From contig CAZHLD010000043.1 of NCBI GenBank assembly GCA_964533185.1, positions 1 to 24,211 of the forward strand: a stretch of 24,211 bases of DNA, given 5' to 3'. A model generated the notes under the pieces. That model was not told where the DNA came from. It saw nothing but the letters and a program-made list of their open reading frames with translations, and searched no databases. This DNA is from CAZHLD01 sp964533185 (GTDB lineage: Bacteria > Acidobacteriota > Terriglobia > Acidiferrales > UBA7541). Shown piece by piece: positions 7,104 to 15,168 of this stretch; position 1 is the first letter of the stretch, and each line of letters opens with the position of its first letter. Made by a program: the position numbers and the translations under genes.

Positions 7104-7277
7104 ATGGCTGTCAGCAAAGAACTGCTGGACATACTGGCCTGCCCGGTCTGCAAGACCCCGGTGACGCTGACCCCCGATAGCAAGGGGCTGAAGTGCGCCA
7201 CTTGCCACCGCGTCTATCCGATTCAGGACGACATTCCGGTGATGCTGCCGGACGAGGCCCGCGTCGAAGCCGGATGA
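7104..7277 (+). CDS. Trm112-like (UPF0434/YcaR family) protein
   Basis: This is a 57-residue protein of the Trm112-like family, small proteins that bind zinc or serve as methyltransferase partners. It opens with the characteristic LLDILACPVCKTPV, a second CATCHRVYPI knuckle, and the family ending DDIPVMLPDEA. The Cys pairs CPVC and CATC could bind zinc. The ATG at 7104 is preceded by AAGGAGGG, which makes this start better than earlier in-frame ones. It is 49 bases upstream of the heptose-kinase-like gene; in other Gram-negative bacteria this family often sits near LPS genes. Confidence 0.9.
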   Translation: MAVSKELLDILACPVCKTPVTLTPDSKGLKCATCHRVYPIQDDIPVMLPDEARVEAG

Positions 7278-7326
7278 AACTCCACAACTCAACGACGCGG
7301 GGCCCGGCCACGCGCCCGCTCCGCGC

Positions 7327-8382
7327 ATGAAGTTCTCCCCCCAGAAGCTCGCCCGCAGGGTCCGCGCGCTACGCGGCCGCCGCATCGGCGTCGCCGGCGA
7401 CCTGATGCTCGACCGCTACCTGTGGGGCACGGCGACGCGGCTTTCGCCGGAGTCGCCCGTGCCGGTGGTGGACTACGCCGCCGAGAGCGAATGCCTGGGT
7501 GGCGCGGGCAACGTAGCCGCCAACCTGGCGGCGCTGGGCGCTAAGGCAACTCTGTTTAGTGTAGTGGGCGACGACGAGCCGGCAGCGGCCCTGCGGCGCA
7601 AACTGGCAGAGCTCGACCTGCCTGATCAGGGCGTCCTGACCGATCCCGCGCGGATCACCACCCTCAAGACGCGCATCATCGCCCGACACCAGCAGATTGT
7701 GCGCGTGGACCGCGAGCGGCGCGCGCCGCTCGATCCGCAGACCGAGGACCGCCTAATCCGGCGGATCAAGGCCGCGCTGCCGAAGCTCGATGCGCTGGTG
7801 GTCTCCGACTACGACAAGGGAGTGGTGACCGCGGCGCTGGCCGAGCGGGTGCTCGAAGCCTGCCACCGGCGAGGCGTGCCCGCGTTCGTGAAGCCAAAGA
7901 TATCGCTCCAGTTTTCCTACCGCGGCGCGACGGCGATTGTCTGCAACCGCGCCGAGGCCGCCTTCCTGGTGCAGCGGAACACCCTTGAAGACGATGCGGC
8001 CATCGAACAGGCCGGCCGGGCGCTGCTGGGGCACTTCGGCTGCTCGGCCGTAGTGATTACGCTGGGCGAGAAGGGGATGTACGTTTTCGAAGAGGCCTCG
8101 CCGCAGCGGCTGCACATCCCGGCCACCAGCTTCGAGGTCACTTACGCGCGCGTGGGGATGCCGGGCCTCGAGCCCGGCGCGACGGGCCGGCAGGTTTTCG
8201 ACGTGACCGGCGCGGGCGACACTGTGCTTTCGACGCTGGCGCTGGCCGCAGCGGCGGGCGCCTCGATGCCGGAGGCGGCGGCACTGGCGAATCTGGCCGC
8301 AGGCGTGGTGGTGGGCAAGCTGGGCACGGCGACGGTCTCACCGGCAGAGCTATTGGCGGCGGTTCGTGAGTACGGAAATTAG
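7327..8382 (+). CDS. D-glycero-D-manno-heptose 7-phosphate kinase-like PfkB protein
   Basis: This is a PfkB/ribokinase-fold kinase most like the HldE/RfaE1 N-terminal kinase domain, which makes heptose bisphosphate for the LPS core. At 351 residues it lacks the nucleotidyltransferase half of fused HldE. Visible are GDLMLDRYLWG, the sugar-binding GGAGNVAANLAALG (about 58-71), SDYDKGVV, the anion-hole and catalytic block DVTGAGDTV (D298), and the diagnostic end GVVVGKLGTATVSP. Two oddities: the usual DPK motif is KPK (189-191), and an extra segment of about 15-20 residues lies just before DVTGAGD (about 269-288). Activity on heptose is therefore likely but not certain. It ends 2 bases from the convergent gene. 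Confidence 0.85.
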   Translation: MKFSPQKLARRVRALRGRRIGVAGDLMLDRYLWGTATRLSPESPVPVVDYAAESECLGGAGNVAANLAALGAKATLFSVVGDDEPAAALRRKLAELDLPDQGVLTDPARITTLKTRIIARHQQIVRVDRERRAPLDPQTEDRLIRRIKAALPKLDALVVSDYDKGVVTAALAERVLEACHRRGVPAFVKPKISLQFSYRGATAIVCNRAEAAFLVQRNTLEDDAAIEQAGRALLGHFGCSAVVITLGEKGMYVFEEASPQRLHIPATSFEVTYARVGMPGLEPGATGRQVFDVTGAGDTVLSTLALAAAAGASMPEAAALANLAAGVVVGKLGTATVSPAELLAAVREYGN

Positions 8383-8384
8383 CG

Positions 8385-8879
8385 CTACGGGGGGAAGCTC
8401 AAGGACTTATCGCTCGACTCCACCCAGATGCGCACTTCTTTGGTTTGGCGCTGCTTTTCGGCGTCGCCGTTTTCGAGGAGCTGCGGGAAGGGGCTGACCC
8501 GGATCACCACGATGACGCCGCTGGCTCCGCTCAGTAATTGCGCCGTCTCGATGCCGTAGCTTTTCACCGGGCCGTAGTAGCCGCCCGGACCCCAGTCTTC
8601 GAGGAAATCCTGGTAGGTGTAGCTCTGGCTCGATCTGGAGATCTCTGCCACAGGCTGATTCGTGCACGCCTCGCCGAGCTTCCAGAGGCAGTAGGCGCGC
8701 TCGGTGTTTCCGGAGGCCAGGGTTTCCAGGAAGCGGTCGGCGGCGCGCTTCTCTCCCCAGAAGCGGAACACAAACCACCACAGCCCGGCGGCCAGCAGAA
8801 TCGCAAACGCCACGCCGGTGACGGCGTACCGGAGCGTTTTCGATTTCGGCTCCTCCGGCCCTGAGTCCATCATTCCCAC
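8385..8879 (-). CDS. Small membrane-anchored protein, unknown function
   Basis: This is a 164-residue protein with a short charged N-terminus, one membrane segment (about residues 18-42, AVTGVAFAILLAAGLWWFVF) and a C-terminal extracytoplasmic domain. That domain begins KRAADRFLETLASGNTERAYCLW, which resembles NTF2/DUF4878-like small beta-alpha domains. I do not recognise the family. The GTG start at 8879 has AGGAGG at 5 bases; an in-frame ATG six bases later is also possible. It is downstream of ddl on the same strand. Confidence 0.75.
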   Translation of the reverse strand: MGMMDSGPEEPKSKTLRYAVTGVAFAILLAAGLWWFVFRFWGEKRAADRFLETLASGNTERAYCLWKLGEACTNQPVAEISRSSQSYTYQDFLEDWGPGGYYGPVKSYGIETAQLLSGASGVIVVIRVSPFPQLLENGDAEKQRQTKEVRIWVESSDKSLSFPP

Positions 8880-8955
8880 ACTTGCCTCCTCAACCCACTC
8901 CGAGAACAGCGCCGCGGGGAAAAAGCTAGCAGATTCCGCAACGGGAAGTAAACGC

Positions 8956-10092
8956 CTAGCCCTTCAGAGCGCCGCCGGTGCCGGCGGGAAGCTCGATGGA
9001 ATACTTCGTGCGCGCGCTCTCGCGGTGCGCGGCCAGGGCCAGCTCGATCAGACGGTCGATCAGCTCGCGGAAGCCGATGCCGCTGGCCTCCCAGAGCTTG
9101 GGGTACATGCTGATGGAGGTGAAGCCGGGAATAGTGTTGATCTCGTTCAGATAGATGCGGCCGGTCTTGCGCTCGAGGAAGAAGTCCACGCGCGCCATCC
9201 CGGCACATTCCACCGAACGGAAGGCGCGCACGGCGTAGTCCTGGAAGCGCTTCACCTGGGCTTTGGTGAGCGGCGCAGGGATTTCGAGGCGCGTGCCCTC
9301 TTCAAGATACTTCGCCGCGTAATCGTAAAACTCGCGGTGCGGAATGATCTCTCCCGGCACGGAGGCGCGCGGCGATTCGTTGCCCAGGACGGAGACTTCA
9401 ATCTCGCGGCCGTTGACGAAGCGCTCGACCAGGATTTTCTGCGCGAACTCGGCCGCCGTGCCGAGCGCGGCGGGCAGCTCGATGCGGTCGTGCACCTTGG
9501 TCATCCCAACCGAGGAGCCGAGCGTGGCCGGCTTGACGAAGAGCGGATAGCGGAACTTTTTCTGAATCGCCTGCAAAACCTTCACGCGCGCGTGCTCCCA
9601 CTCGGCGCGCGGGACGGCCAGGAAATCAGCCACGGGCAGGCCGGCGTGTTGGAACAAGCGCTTCTGCACGTCCTTGTCCATGCCCACGGATGAGCCCAGC
9701 ACGCCCGCGCCGACGTAGGGCAAGCCGGCGAGCTCGAGCAGGCCCTGCACGGTGCCGTCTTCACCAAACGTGCCATGCAGCACGGGGAAGATCACGTCTA
9801 CGCGCATCGCCCCGGAGCGGTTTTCATCCAGCGGCACGAGCGTCGCCGCATTGGGGTCGGCCGGCAGGACCACGCGCTGGCCGCTCTTGAGTACCTCGGG
9901 CAGCATCTTCTGCGCGCCTGTGCCCACCAGCCACCGGCCATCTTTGCTGATGCCGATGGGGACGGCTTCGTATTTTTCCGGGTCGAGCCCGCGGATCACC
10001 GATGCAGCCGAGGCCAGCGAGACCTCGTGCTCGCCCGAGCGCCCGCCGAAGAGAACGCCCACGCGCAATCGGTTCTTTTCAGTGGTCGTCAC
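8956..10092 (-). CDS. ddl: D-alanine--D-alanine ligase
   Basis: Ddl joins two D-alanines using ATP in the cytoplasm for peptidoglycan precursors. The 378-residue protein shows GGRSGEHEVS (16-25), FPVLHGTFGEDGTVQG, FVKPATLGSSVGM and LNEINTIPGFT with its Mg-binding acidic residues. The specificity loop carries EFYDYAAKY, with Tyr at the position typical of D-Ala-D-Ala enzymes and not of vancomycin-resistance D-lactate ligases. The gene is monocistronic-looking, separated from the arginase gene by a palindromic repeat. Assignment is secure. Confidence 0.96.
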   Translation of the reverse strand: MTTTEKNRLRVGVLFGGRSGEHEVSLASAASVIRGLDPEKYEAVPIGISKDGRWLVGTGAQKMLPEVLKSGQRVVLPADPNAATLVPLDENRSGAMRVDVIFPVLHGTFGEDGTVQGLLELAGLPYVGAGVLGSSVGMDKDVQKRLFQHAGLPVADFLAVPRAEWEHARVKVLQAIQKKFRYPLFVKPATLGSSVGMTKVHDRIELPAALGTAAEFAQKILVERFVNGREIEVSVLGNESPRASVPGEIIPHREFYDYAAKYLEEGTRLEIPAPLTKAQVKRFQDYAVRAFRSVECAGMARVDFFLERKTGRIYLNEINTIPGFTSISMYPKLWEASGIGFRELIDRLIELALAAHRESARTKYSIELPAGTGGALKG

Positions 10093-10119
10093 AATCTTCT
10101 CTGCCTCAGAATTATGACC

Positions 10120-10209
10120 TTGTCATTCCGAGGGCCGAACTGGTCGGCCCGAGGAATCCCTCCGCATTCTGCGATTCACGCAACGAGAAGGAAACGGAGT
10201 GATTCCTCG
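10120..10209. repeat. Palindromic intergenic repeat (CATTCCGAG type)
   Basis: Between ddl and the arginase gene lie two nested hairpins. One has stem GGGCCGA / TCGGCCC (10132-10138 and 10144-10150, 5-base loop). The other is longer: positions 10150-10158 pair with 10201-10209 and 10160-10164 with 10195-10199, with one mismatch and a 30-base loop. The sequence starts TGTCATTCCGAGGG, and both GAGGAATC and its complement GATTCCTC are present. Similar interspersed elements are common in acidobacterial and some other genomes (from memory). Only one copy is in this window. Confidence 0.7.
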
Positions 10210-10236
10210 CTTCGCTCGAAATTACACCTTTTCCAG

Positions 10237-11148
10237 CTACAGAATCCTCTTCCCCAGGCCGGAGAGGATCAGCTCGACGCCGAGGATGGCCGTCTTGTTG
10301 TGCTCATCGATCACCGGATTGATTTCGACCACCTCGAGCGAAACCATCGCTTCGCTATCGGCAATCATCTCCAGGGCCAGGTGCGCCTCGCGATAGGTCA
10401 CCCCGCCGCGCACCGGCGTGCCCACGCCCGGCGCGTCTTCCGGGTCCACAAAGTCCATGTCCAGGTCCACGGCGATGCCGTCGGTATCGTCGGTGGCGAA
10501 GCGCATCGCTTCGGTCATCACTTCGCGCATGCCGCGCTCGTCAATATCACGCATGGTGAAGACGTGGACGCCGGACTCCTTGATGATGCGGCGCTCTTTC
10601 GAGTCCAGGTCGCGCGCCCCGACGATAGAAACGTTGCGCGGCTCGACCTTGGGCTTGAAGCCAAGCAGGTCCACCAGCTCCGGCGCGCCGTAGCCCAGGA
10701 TGGCCGCCAGCGGCATCCCGTGAACGTTGCCCGAGGGCGAGCTCTCCGGCGTGTTCATGTCGCCGTGGGCGTCGAGCCAGAGGTAGCCGATGCGCTTCTG
10801 CTGCTGGCGGAAAAAGTTGGCCGCGCCGGAGAGCGAGCCAACAGCAATCGAGTGGTCGCCGCCCAGCACGATGGGCGTCATGCCCTCGCCGAGCGTTTTT
10901 TCGACCAGCGTGGCCAGGTCCTGGCAGGTCTCGGCGATCTCTTTTAGGTATTTGGCGCGCTTCTCGCCGTAGGGCATCTCTTCAGCTTGCTTGACCTCCA
11001 TATTGCCGACGTCCTCGACCTGATGTCCCAGTTGCTTGAGGCGCGACTGCAGACCGGCCACACGCAGCGCCGAGGGGCCCATGTCCACCCCGCGGCGGCT
11101 CTGGCCGAGGTCCATCGGCACTCCGATGATGCGGATCTTTTGCGGCAT
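10237..11148 (-). CDS. rocF: Arginase
   Basis: Arginase hydrolyses arginine to ornithine and urea with a binuclear manganese centre. The 303-residue protein has all ligand motifs: GGDHSIAVG (H99), DAHGDMN (D126, H128, D130) and DLDMDFVDP (D230, D232), plus SGNVHGMPLA, the arginine-specific loop, and EINPVIDEHNKTA. The latter two favour arginase over agmatinase. It starts with ATG at 11148, 56 bases after asnS on the same strand, so it may be co-transcribed with asnS. Confidence 0.94.
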   Translation of the reverse strand: MPQKIRIIGVPMDLGQSRRGVDMGPSALRVAGLQSRLKQLGHQVEDVGNMEVKQAEEMPYGEKRAKYLKEIAETCQDLATLVEKTLGEGMTPIVLGGDHSIAVGSLSGAANFFRQQQKRIGYLWLDAHGDMNTPESSPSGNVHGMPLAAILGYGAPELVDLLGFKPKVEPRNVSIVGARDLDSKERRIIKESGVHVFTMRDIDERGMREVMTEAMRFATDDTDGIAVDLDMDFVDPEDAPGVGTPVRGGVTYREAHLALEMIADSEAMVSLEVVEINPVIDEHNKTAILGVELILSGLGKRIL

Positions 11149-11204
11149 CGTGTTCGGCTATATCACGCCGGCGACAGCCCCACCCCAAACCGGCTGGAGG
11201 GTCA

Positions 11205-12527
11205 CTAAGGATAAACCCGGTAAATCATGCGCGGGAAGGGGATGACTTCCCGGATGTGCTCTGTCCCGCAAATCCAGGCGACAGTGCGCTCGAGGCCCAT
11301 GCCAAAGCCGGCATGAGGCACGCTGCCGTAGCGGCGCAGGTCCAGGTACCACTGGAAAGCCTCCTCGGGCAGGCCGTTTTCGCGCAGGCGCTTGACCAGT
11401 AGGTCGTAGTCGGAGATGCGCTCGCTGCCGCCGATGATTTCGCCGTAGCCTTCGGGGGCAAGCATGTCAAAAGCCAGCGCCAGCTCGGGGCGTTGTGGGT
11501 CGGGCTCCATGTAAAACGCTTTGATGGCTGCCGGGTAGCGATGAATGATCACTGGCCGGTCGTATTGCGAGGAAAGCACCGTTTCTTCGTCGCCGCCAAA
11601 ATCGTCGCCCCACTTCGCCGGCTTGTTGTTCTTCTGCAGGACCTGCACGGCCTCGTCGTAGCTGATGCGCGGGAAGGGCGGCTTCACCGTGGCAAGCTTG
11701 GACGTATCGCGTTTGAGCGTTTCAAGCTCGCGCGCGCGTCGCGCCACCACTGACTGGACGATGTGGCTCACCAGGCCCTCACTCAGCGCCAGCATGTCGT
11801 CGAGGTGGGCGTAAGCGGCTTCGGGCTCGAGCATCCAGAACTCGGTCAGGTGGCGGCGCGTCTTCGATTTTTCGGCGCGAAAGGTAGGGCCGAAGGTATA
11901 GACCTTACCCAGCGCCGCGGCCAGCGCTTCGACGTAAAGCTGGCCGGACTGCGTGAGGTAGGCTTTGGCGTCGTCGATGTATTGCACCTCGAATAGTGTT
12001 GAGGTCCCCTCGCAAGCTGCCGGTGTGAAGATAGGCGCGTCGGTAAGGACGTAGCCCTGGCCGTCCATATACTCGCGCGCGGCGCGGATGGCTTCGGCGC
12101 GGATGCGCAGGATGGCCGCCTGGCGCGGCGTGCGGATCCACAGGTGGCGTTGATCGAGCAGGAAGTCCACGCCGTGCTCTTTGAGCTGGATGGGGTACGG
12201 TTTGTCCTCCGGCACGCGCTGAACAACTTCGATGCCGGTGATGGAGAGCTCGTAGCCGCCGGGGGCGCGCTGGTCAGCGCGGACCGTGCCGGTGACGATC
12301 ACGCTCGATTCCTGCGTCAGGCCGCGCAGCGCCTCGAACGCCGCCGCGTTTTCCTTCTGCGAGGCAACGCCCTGGATCAGACCGGTGCCGTCGCGGAAAA
12401 TGGGGAAGAGCAGCTTGCCCGATTCGCGCAAGTTATAAAGCCAGCCGCGGATGATGACTTCGCGGCCGGCGTACTGCCCCACCTGTTCGATGGTCACAAT
12501 CGGTGTTTGTGCGTGCGCAGGTTGCAT
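11205..12527 (-). CDS. asnS: Asparaginyl-tRNA synthetase
   Basis: This is a class IIb aminoacyl-tRNA synthetase charging tRNA-Asn. An N-terminal OB-fold anticodon domain (about 10-110, with VIIRGWLYNLRESGKLLF) precedes the catalytic domain. Motif 2 reads FRAEKSKTRRHLTEFWMLEPE, and motif 3 GFGMGLERTVAWICGTEHIRE. The EPE ending of motif 2 is the AsnRS form as distinct from AspRS. It is 440 residues long, the normal family length. The ATG has AAGG about 5 bases upstream and lies 15 bases after the TIM-barrel gene. Confidence 0.94.
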   Translation of the reverse strand: MQPAHAQTPIVTIEQVGQYAGREVIIRGWLYNLRESGKLLFPIFRDGTGLIQGVASQKENAAAFEALRGLTQESSVIVTGTVRADQRAPGGYELSITGIEVVQRVPEDKPYPIQLKEHGVDFLLDQRHLWIRTPRQAAILRIRAEAIRAAREYMDGQGYVLTDAPIFTPAACEGTSTLFEVQYIDDAKAYLTQSGQLYVEALAAALGKVYTFGPTFRAEKSKTRRHLTEFWMLEPEAAYAHLDDMLALSEGLVSHIVQSVVARRARELETLKRDTSKLATVKPPFPRISYDEAVQVLQKNNKPAKWGDDFGGDEETVLSSQYDRPVIIHRYPAAIKAFYMEPDPQRPELALAFDMLAPEGYGEIIGGSERISDYDLLVKRLRENGLPEEAFQWYLDLRRYGSVPHAGFGMGLERTVAWICGTEHIREVIPFPRMIYRVYP

Positions 12528-12542
12528 ATTAGCCTTCAGCCG

Positions 12543-13406
12543 TCAGCGTTCCGGAGAACTGGATGCGCGGGCAGCGTGACCAGCACCGGCTGTCGCTTTC
12601 TCGAGCTTTTCAAAAGCACCGATAATCTTTTCCAGCGGATGCTCAGGCACAGCTTCGGCTTTCAGTTCGAGCACGAGCGGCAGCTCGCGCCCGAGCGCCC
12701 GAAGAGCCGCCTTCCAGTCGATTGTGCCTTCGAAGGGCAGCAAGTGCTCGTCCCTATCCTCGCCGCGGTTATCGTGGAGGTGCGTAGTAACCACGATGTC
12801 CCGCATGATCTCCCAGCCCGCCGCCACGCCCTCGCCGAGGTGTGCGTGGCCCGTGTCGAAACAGAATTTGATGTTCCCAAGCCGCGTCTCGGCGAGGAAC
12901 TGCCGCAGATTGTGCGGCGTGGCCATCTCGCCGGGCGTATTCTCGATTGCAATCGTGACCCCGCGCTGCCGGGCAAACAGCGCCAGGTGCTCGAGCGAAT
13001 TGAACGCCGCGTCCCACTTCCTCTGGTCGGCTTCCTCGCGCGAGGAGCAGACGTGCTGCACCAGATACGAGAACGGAAAATACTCGGCCACGTCCAGCGC
13101 CCGCTTGATTTCGTCCACCGCTTCGAGGCGGCGCGAGCGTTCGAGGTCCGAAATCGAAAGTGGGATGCCGCTCTGACGGTTGCTGCCCGAATCGCGCTCG
13201 GTGGGCGAGTGGAGTGCGTGGACGCGAATTGTGCGGTCCTTCAGCCAGCCGGCCAGTTCACGCAGCTCCTGTGCTTCGTGATAATTGAAGTGCGTGCGCA
13301 GGCAGAAAAGTTCGACCGCGCCGATGCCCGCAGCCTCCACCTCCGCAAGAAGCGCAGGCGTGAGCTTGCGGTTCAGAAAGACGTAGCTGGAAAGGACGCG
13401 TTGCAT
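12543..13406 (-). CDS. Sugar phosphate isomerase/epimerase (TIM barrel)
   Basis: This is a 287-residue member of the xylose-isomerase-like TIM-barrel superfamily (AP endonuclease 2 family). Metal-binding residues are visible: Glu in IAIENTPGE, Asp/His in KFCFDTGHAHLGEG, and the HLHDNRGEDRDEHLLPFEG block, followed by a Glu near LVLELKAE. The substrate is unknown. The ATG at 13406 begins 4 bases after the ggt stop with no ribosome site, which suggests translational coupling to ggt. A longer frame to 13661 adds only ggt-antisense-like, Pro/Arg-rich sequence. Confidence 0.88.
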   Translation of the reverse strand: MQRVLSSYVFLNRKLTPALLAEVEAAGIGAVELFCLRTHFNYHEAQELRELAGWLKDRTIRVHALHSPTERDSGSNRQSGIPLSISDLERSRRLEAVDEIKRALDVAEYFPFSYLVQHVCSSREEADQRKWDAAFNSLEHLALFARQRGVTIAIENTPGEMATPHNLRQFLAETRLGNIKFCFDTGHAHLGEGVAAGWEIMRDIVVTTHLHDNRGEDRDEHLLPFEGTIDWKAALRALGRELPLVLELKAEAVPEHPLEKIIGAFEKLEKATAGAGHAARASSSPER

Positions 13407-13410
13407 CGCG

Positions 13411-15018
13411 TTAATAACCAATGGCCGAGCCTTGCCGGCGCGGGTCGGCGGCGCCCAGCCGCTCGCCCGTGCCGGGGTCAATGGCGACGGCTTCCACCTG
13501 ACCGATCCACGCCCGTCGTTTGATGCTGTGGCCGCGCCGGGCGAGGTCTTCGGCAACGGCGGCGGGGAAGATGTTCTCGATCCACAGCGTATCGGGCATC
13601 CACTGCTGGTGAAAGCGCGGCGTATTGACGGCTGCCTGTGCGCCCGCGGCGTCGAGCCCACCTAAGCGCATCCAGCGCAGCACGGAGAGCAGCGTGGCCG
13701 AAATGATCCTCGGGCCACCGGGCGAGCCGGTGACAAAGCTCAACTGGCCGTTGCGCAGCAGAATTGTCGGCGTCATCGAGCTGAGCGGCCGCTTGCCTGG
13801 CTCGATGGAATTTGCATCGGACTGCACCAAGCCGAAGAGCTTGTTGGGCACGCCGGGCTGCGTGGTGAAGTCGTCCATCGTGTCGTTGAGCAGGAAGCCG
13901 GCGGCGAGGGTGGCGCCCGAGCCGTAGCTTTCGTTGATCGTGTAGGTGTTGGCGACGGCGTTGCCCGCGGCGTCCACGACGGAGAAATGCGTGGTGTTCT
14001 CGCCCTCGCGCACCGGCACGGCAAATTCGCCGGCCTCGGCCGACGAATGCGCGGCCGTCTCAAACGGCATGGGGTCGCCGGCGCGAATTGCGCTGCTGGA
14101 GGAAGCGCGTTCGGGGTCAATCGTGTCGCGGAGCTGCGCGGCGTAGCGCGGGTCGGTGAGCCCGCGGACGGGGATGCGCGAAAAATCAGGGTCGGCCAGG
14201 AAAGCGGCGCGGTCGGCGAAAATGCGCCGCATCGTCTCGGCCACCCAATGGACGGTTTGCGGGTGGTCGCCGGGTTTCAGCTCGATAGGCGAGAGGATGT
14301 TCAGCGCTTCGATGATCGCGACGCCGCCAGAGCTGGGAGGCGGACTGGTGATGACCTCCCACTCGGCGCCATTCGCGTTGTACTTTGCGCGCAGCGGCTC
14401 GCGGATCTTGGGCTGGTAACCGGCGAGGTCTTCGAGCGAGATCAGGCCGCCCATACGAGCCATCTCGTCGGCCACGAGGCGCGCCGTCTCGCCGCGATAG
14501 AATTCCGCGGCGCCGTGGCGGGCGATACGGCGCAGCGTGGCGGCAAGCTCCGGCTGGCGCAGAACGTCGCCCGGCTGGTAGAGCGCGCCATCCTTGAGAA
14601 AAATGCGGTAGCTCGCCGAAAAACGTTGCAGCAACGGCCGCGCCTCTGCGAGCGACCGGGCGAGTTTTTCGCTGACGGGGAAACCCTGCTCGGCCAGACG
14701 AATCGCCGGAGCCACTACGTCGGCGAGCTTCATCGTGCCATAAGTGCGCAGCGCCAGCTCGAGCCCGGCCACAGTGCCGGGGATGCCAGCGGAGCGATAG
14801 CCGATGGTCGCCGCGCCGGTGTCGAGTGTGCCGTCGGGACGGATGTACATGTCGCGGCCGGCGTGCGCAGGCGCGGTTTCGCGGTAGTCCACAAAGGCCG
14901 TTCGGCCGTCGGCCAGGCGCACGAGGAGAAACCCACCGCCGCCCAGATTGCCTGCCGCCGGCTGCACCACGGCCAGGGCAAAGCCGACGGCGACTGCGGC
15001 GTCCACAGCGTTGCCGCC
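13411..15018 (-). CDS. ggt: Gamma-glutamyltransferase (5' end lost in gap)
   Basis: Ggt cleaves gamma-glutamyl bonds of glutathione and similar peptides in the periplasm and self-processes into two subunits. Visible are the large-subunit blocks GGNAVDAAVAVGFALAVVQP, GNLGGGGFLLVR and the Arg-containing VDYRETAP. The autoprocessing and nucleophile Thr sits in ENTTHFSVVD (codon at 13995-13993), and the small subunit contains GKRPLSSMTPTILL and GSPGGPRI. The signal peptide and first residues fall in the 100-N gap at 15019-15118; the true start may be in it or in the 50 bases beyond. It is upstream of and nearly touching the TIM-barrel gene. Confidence 0.92.
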   Translation of the reverse strand, partial: GGNAVDAAVAVGFALAVVQPAAGNLGGGGFLLVRLADGRTAFVDYRETAPAHAGRDMYIRPDGTLDTGAATIGYRSAGIPGTVAGLELALRTYGTMKLADVVAPAIRLAEQGFPVSEKLARSLAEARPLLQRFSASYRIFLKDGALYQPGDVLRQPELAATLRRIARHGAAEFYRGETARLVADEMARMGGLISLEDLAGYQPKIREPLRAKYNANGAEWEVITSPPPSSGGVAIIEALNILSPIELKPGDHPQTVHWVAETMRRIFADRAAFLADPDFSRIPVRGLTDPRYAAQLRDTIDPERASSSSAIRAGDPMPFETAAHSSAEAGEFAVPVREGENTTHFSVVDAAGNAVANTYTINESYGSGATLAAGFLLNDTMDDFTTQPGVPNKLFGLVQSDANSIEPGKRPLSSMTPTILLRNGQLSFVTGSPGGPRIISATLLSVLRWMRLGGLDAAGAQAAVNTPRFHQQWMPDTLWIENIFPAAVAEDLARRGHSIKRRAWIGQVEAVAIDPGTGERLGAADPRRQGSAIGY

Positions 15019-15118
15019 NNNNNNNNNNNNNNNNNNNNNNNNNNNNNNNNNNNNNNNNNNNNNNNNNNNNNNNNNNNNNNNNNNNNNNNNNNNNNNNNNN
15101 NNNNNNNNNNNNNNNNNN
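15019..15118. other. Assembly gap (100 N)
   Basis: Exactly 100 N at the 5' end of ggt. The flanks share no repeat. Real length is unknown, and the ggt start cannot be placed. Confidence 0.95.
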
Positions 15119-15168
15119 CCACACCTCGTCAAGGCAAGCGGGGTGCGTTGGCGGCAGAGTGCTACGGA

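Noticed and set aside
8160..8178. Possible tRNA T-arm or hairpin in the heptose-kinase gene
   Set aside because: Loop and stem lengths do not fit a tRNA T-arm, and no acceptor or anticodon arm is nearby; it is inside coding sequence.
12144..13523. Long plus-strand open frame (459 codons) across the TIM-barrel and asnS genes
   Set aside because: It is antisense to two clear genes, and its Arg/Val/Gly-rich composition is typical of GC-rich shadow frames.
12543..13661. 372-residue start for the TIM-barrel protein
   Set aside because: The extra 85 residues lie in the other frame of ggt and are Pro/Arg-rich; ATG at 13406 is coupled to the ggt stop.
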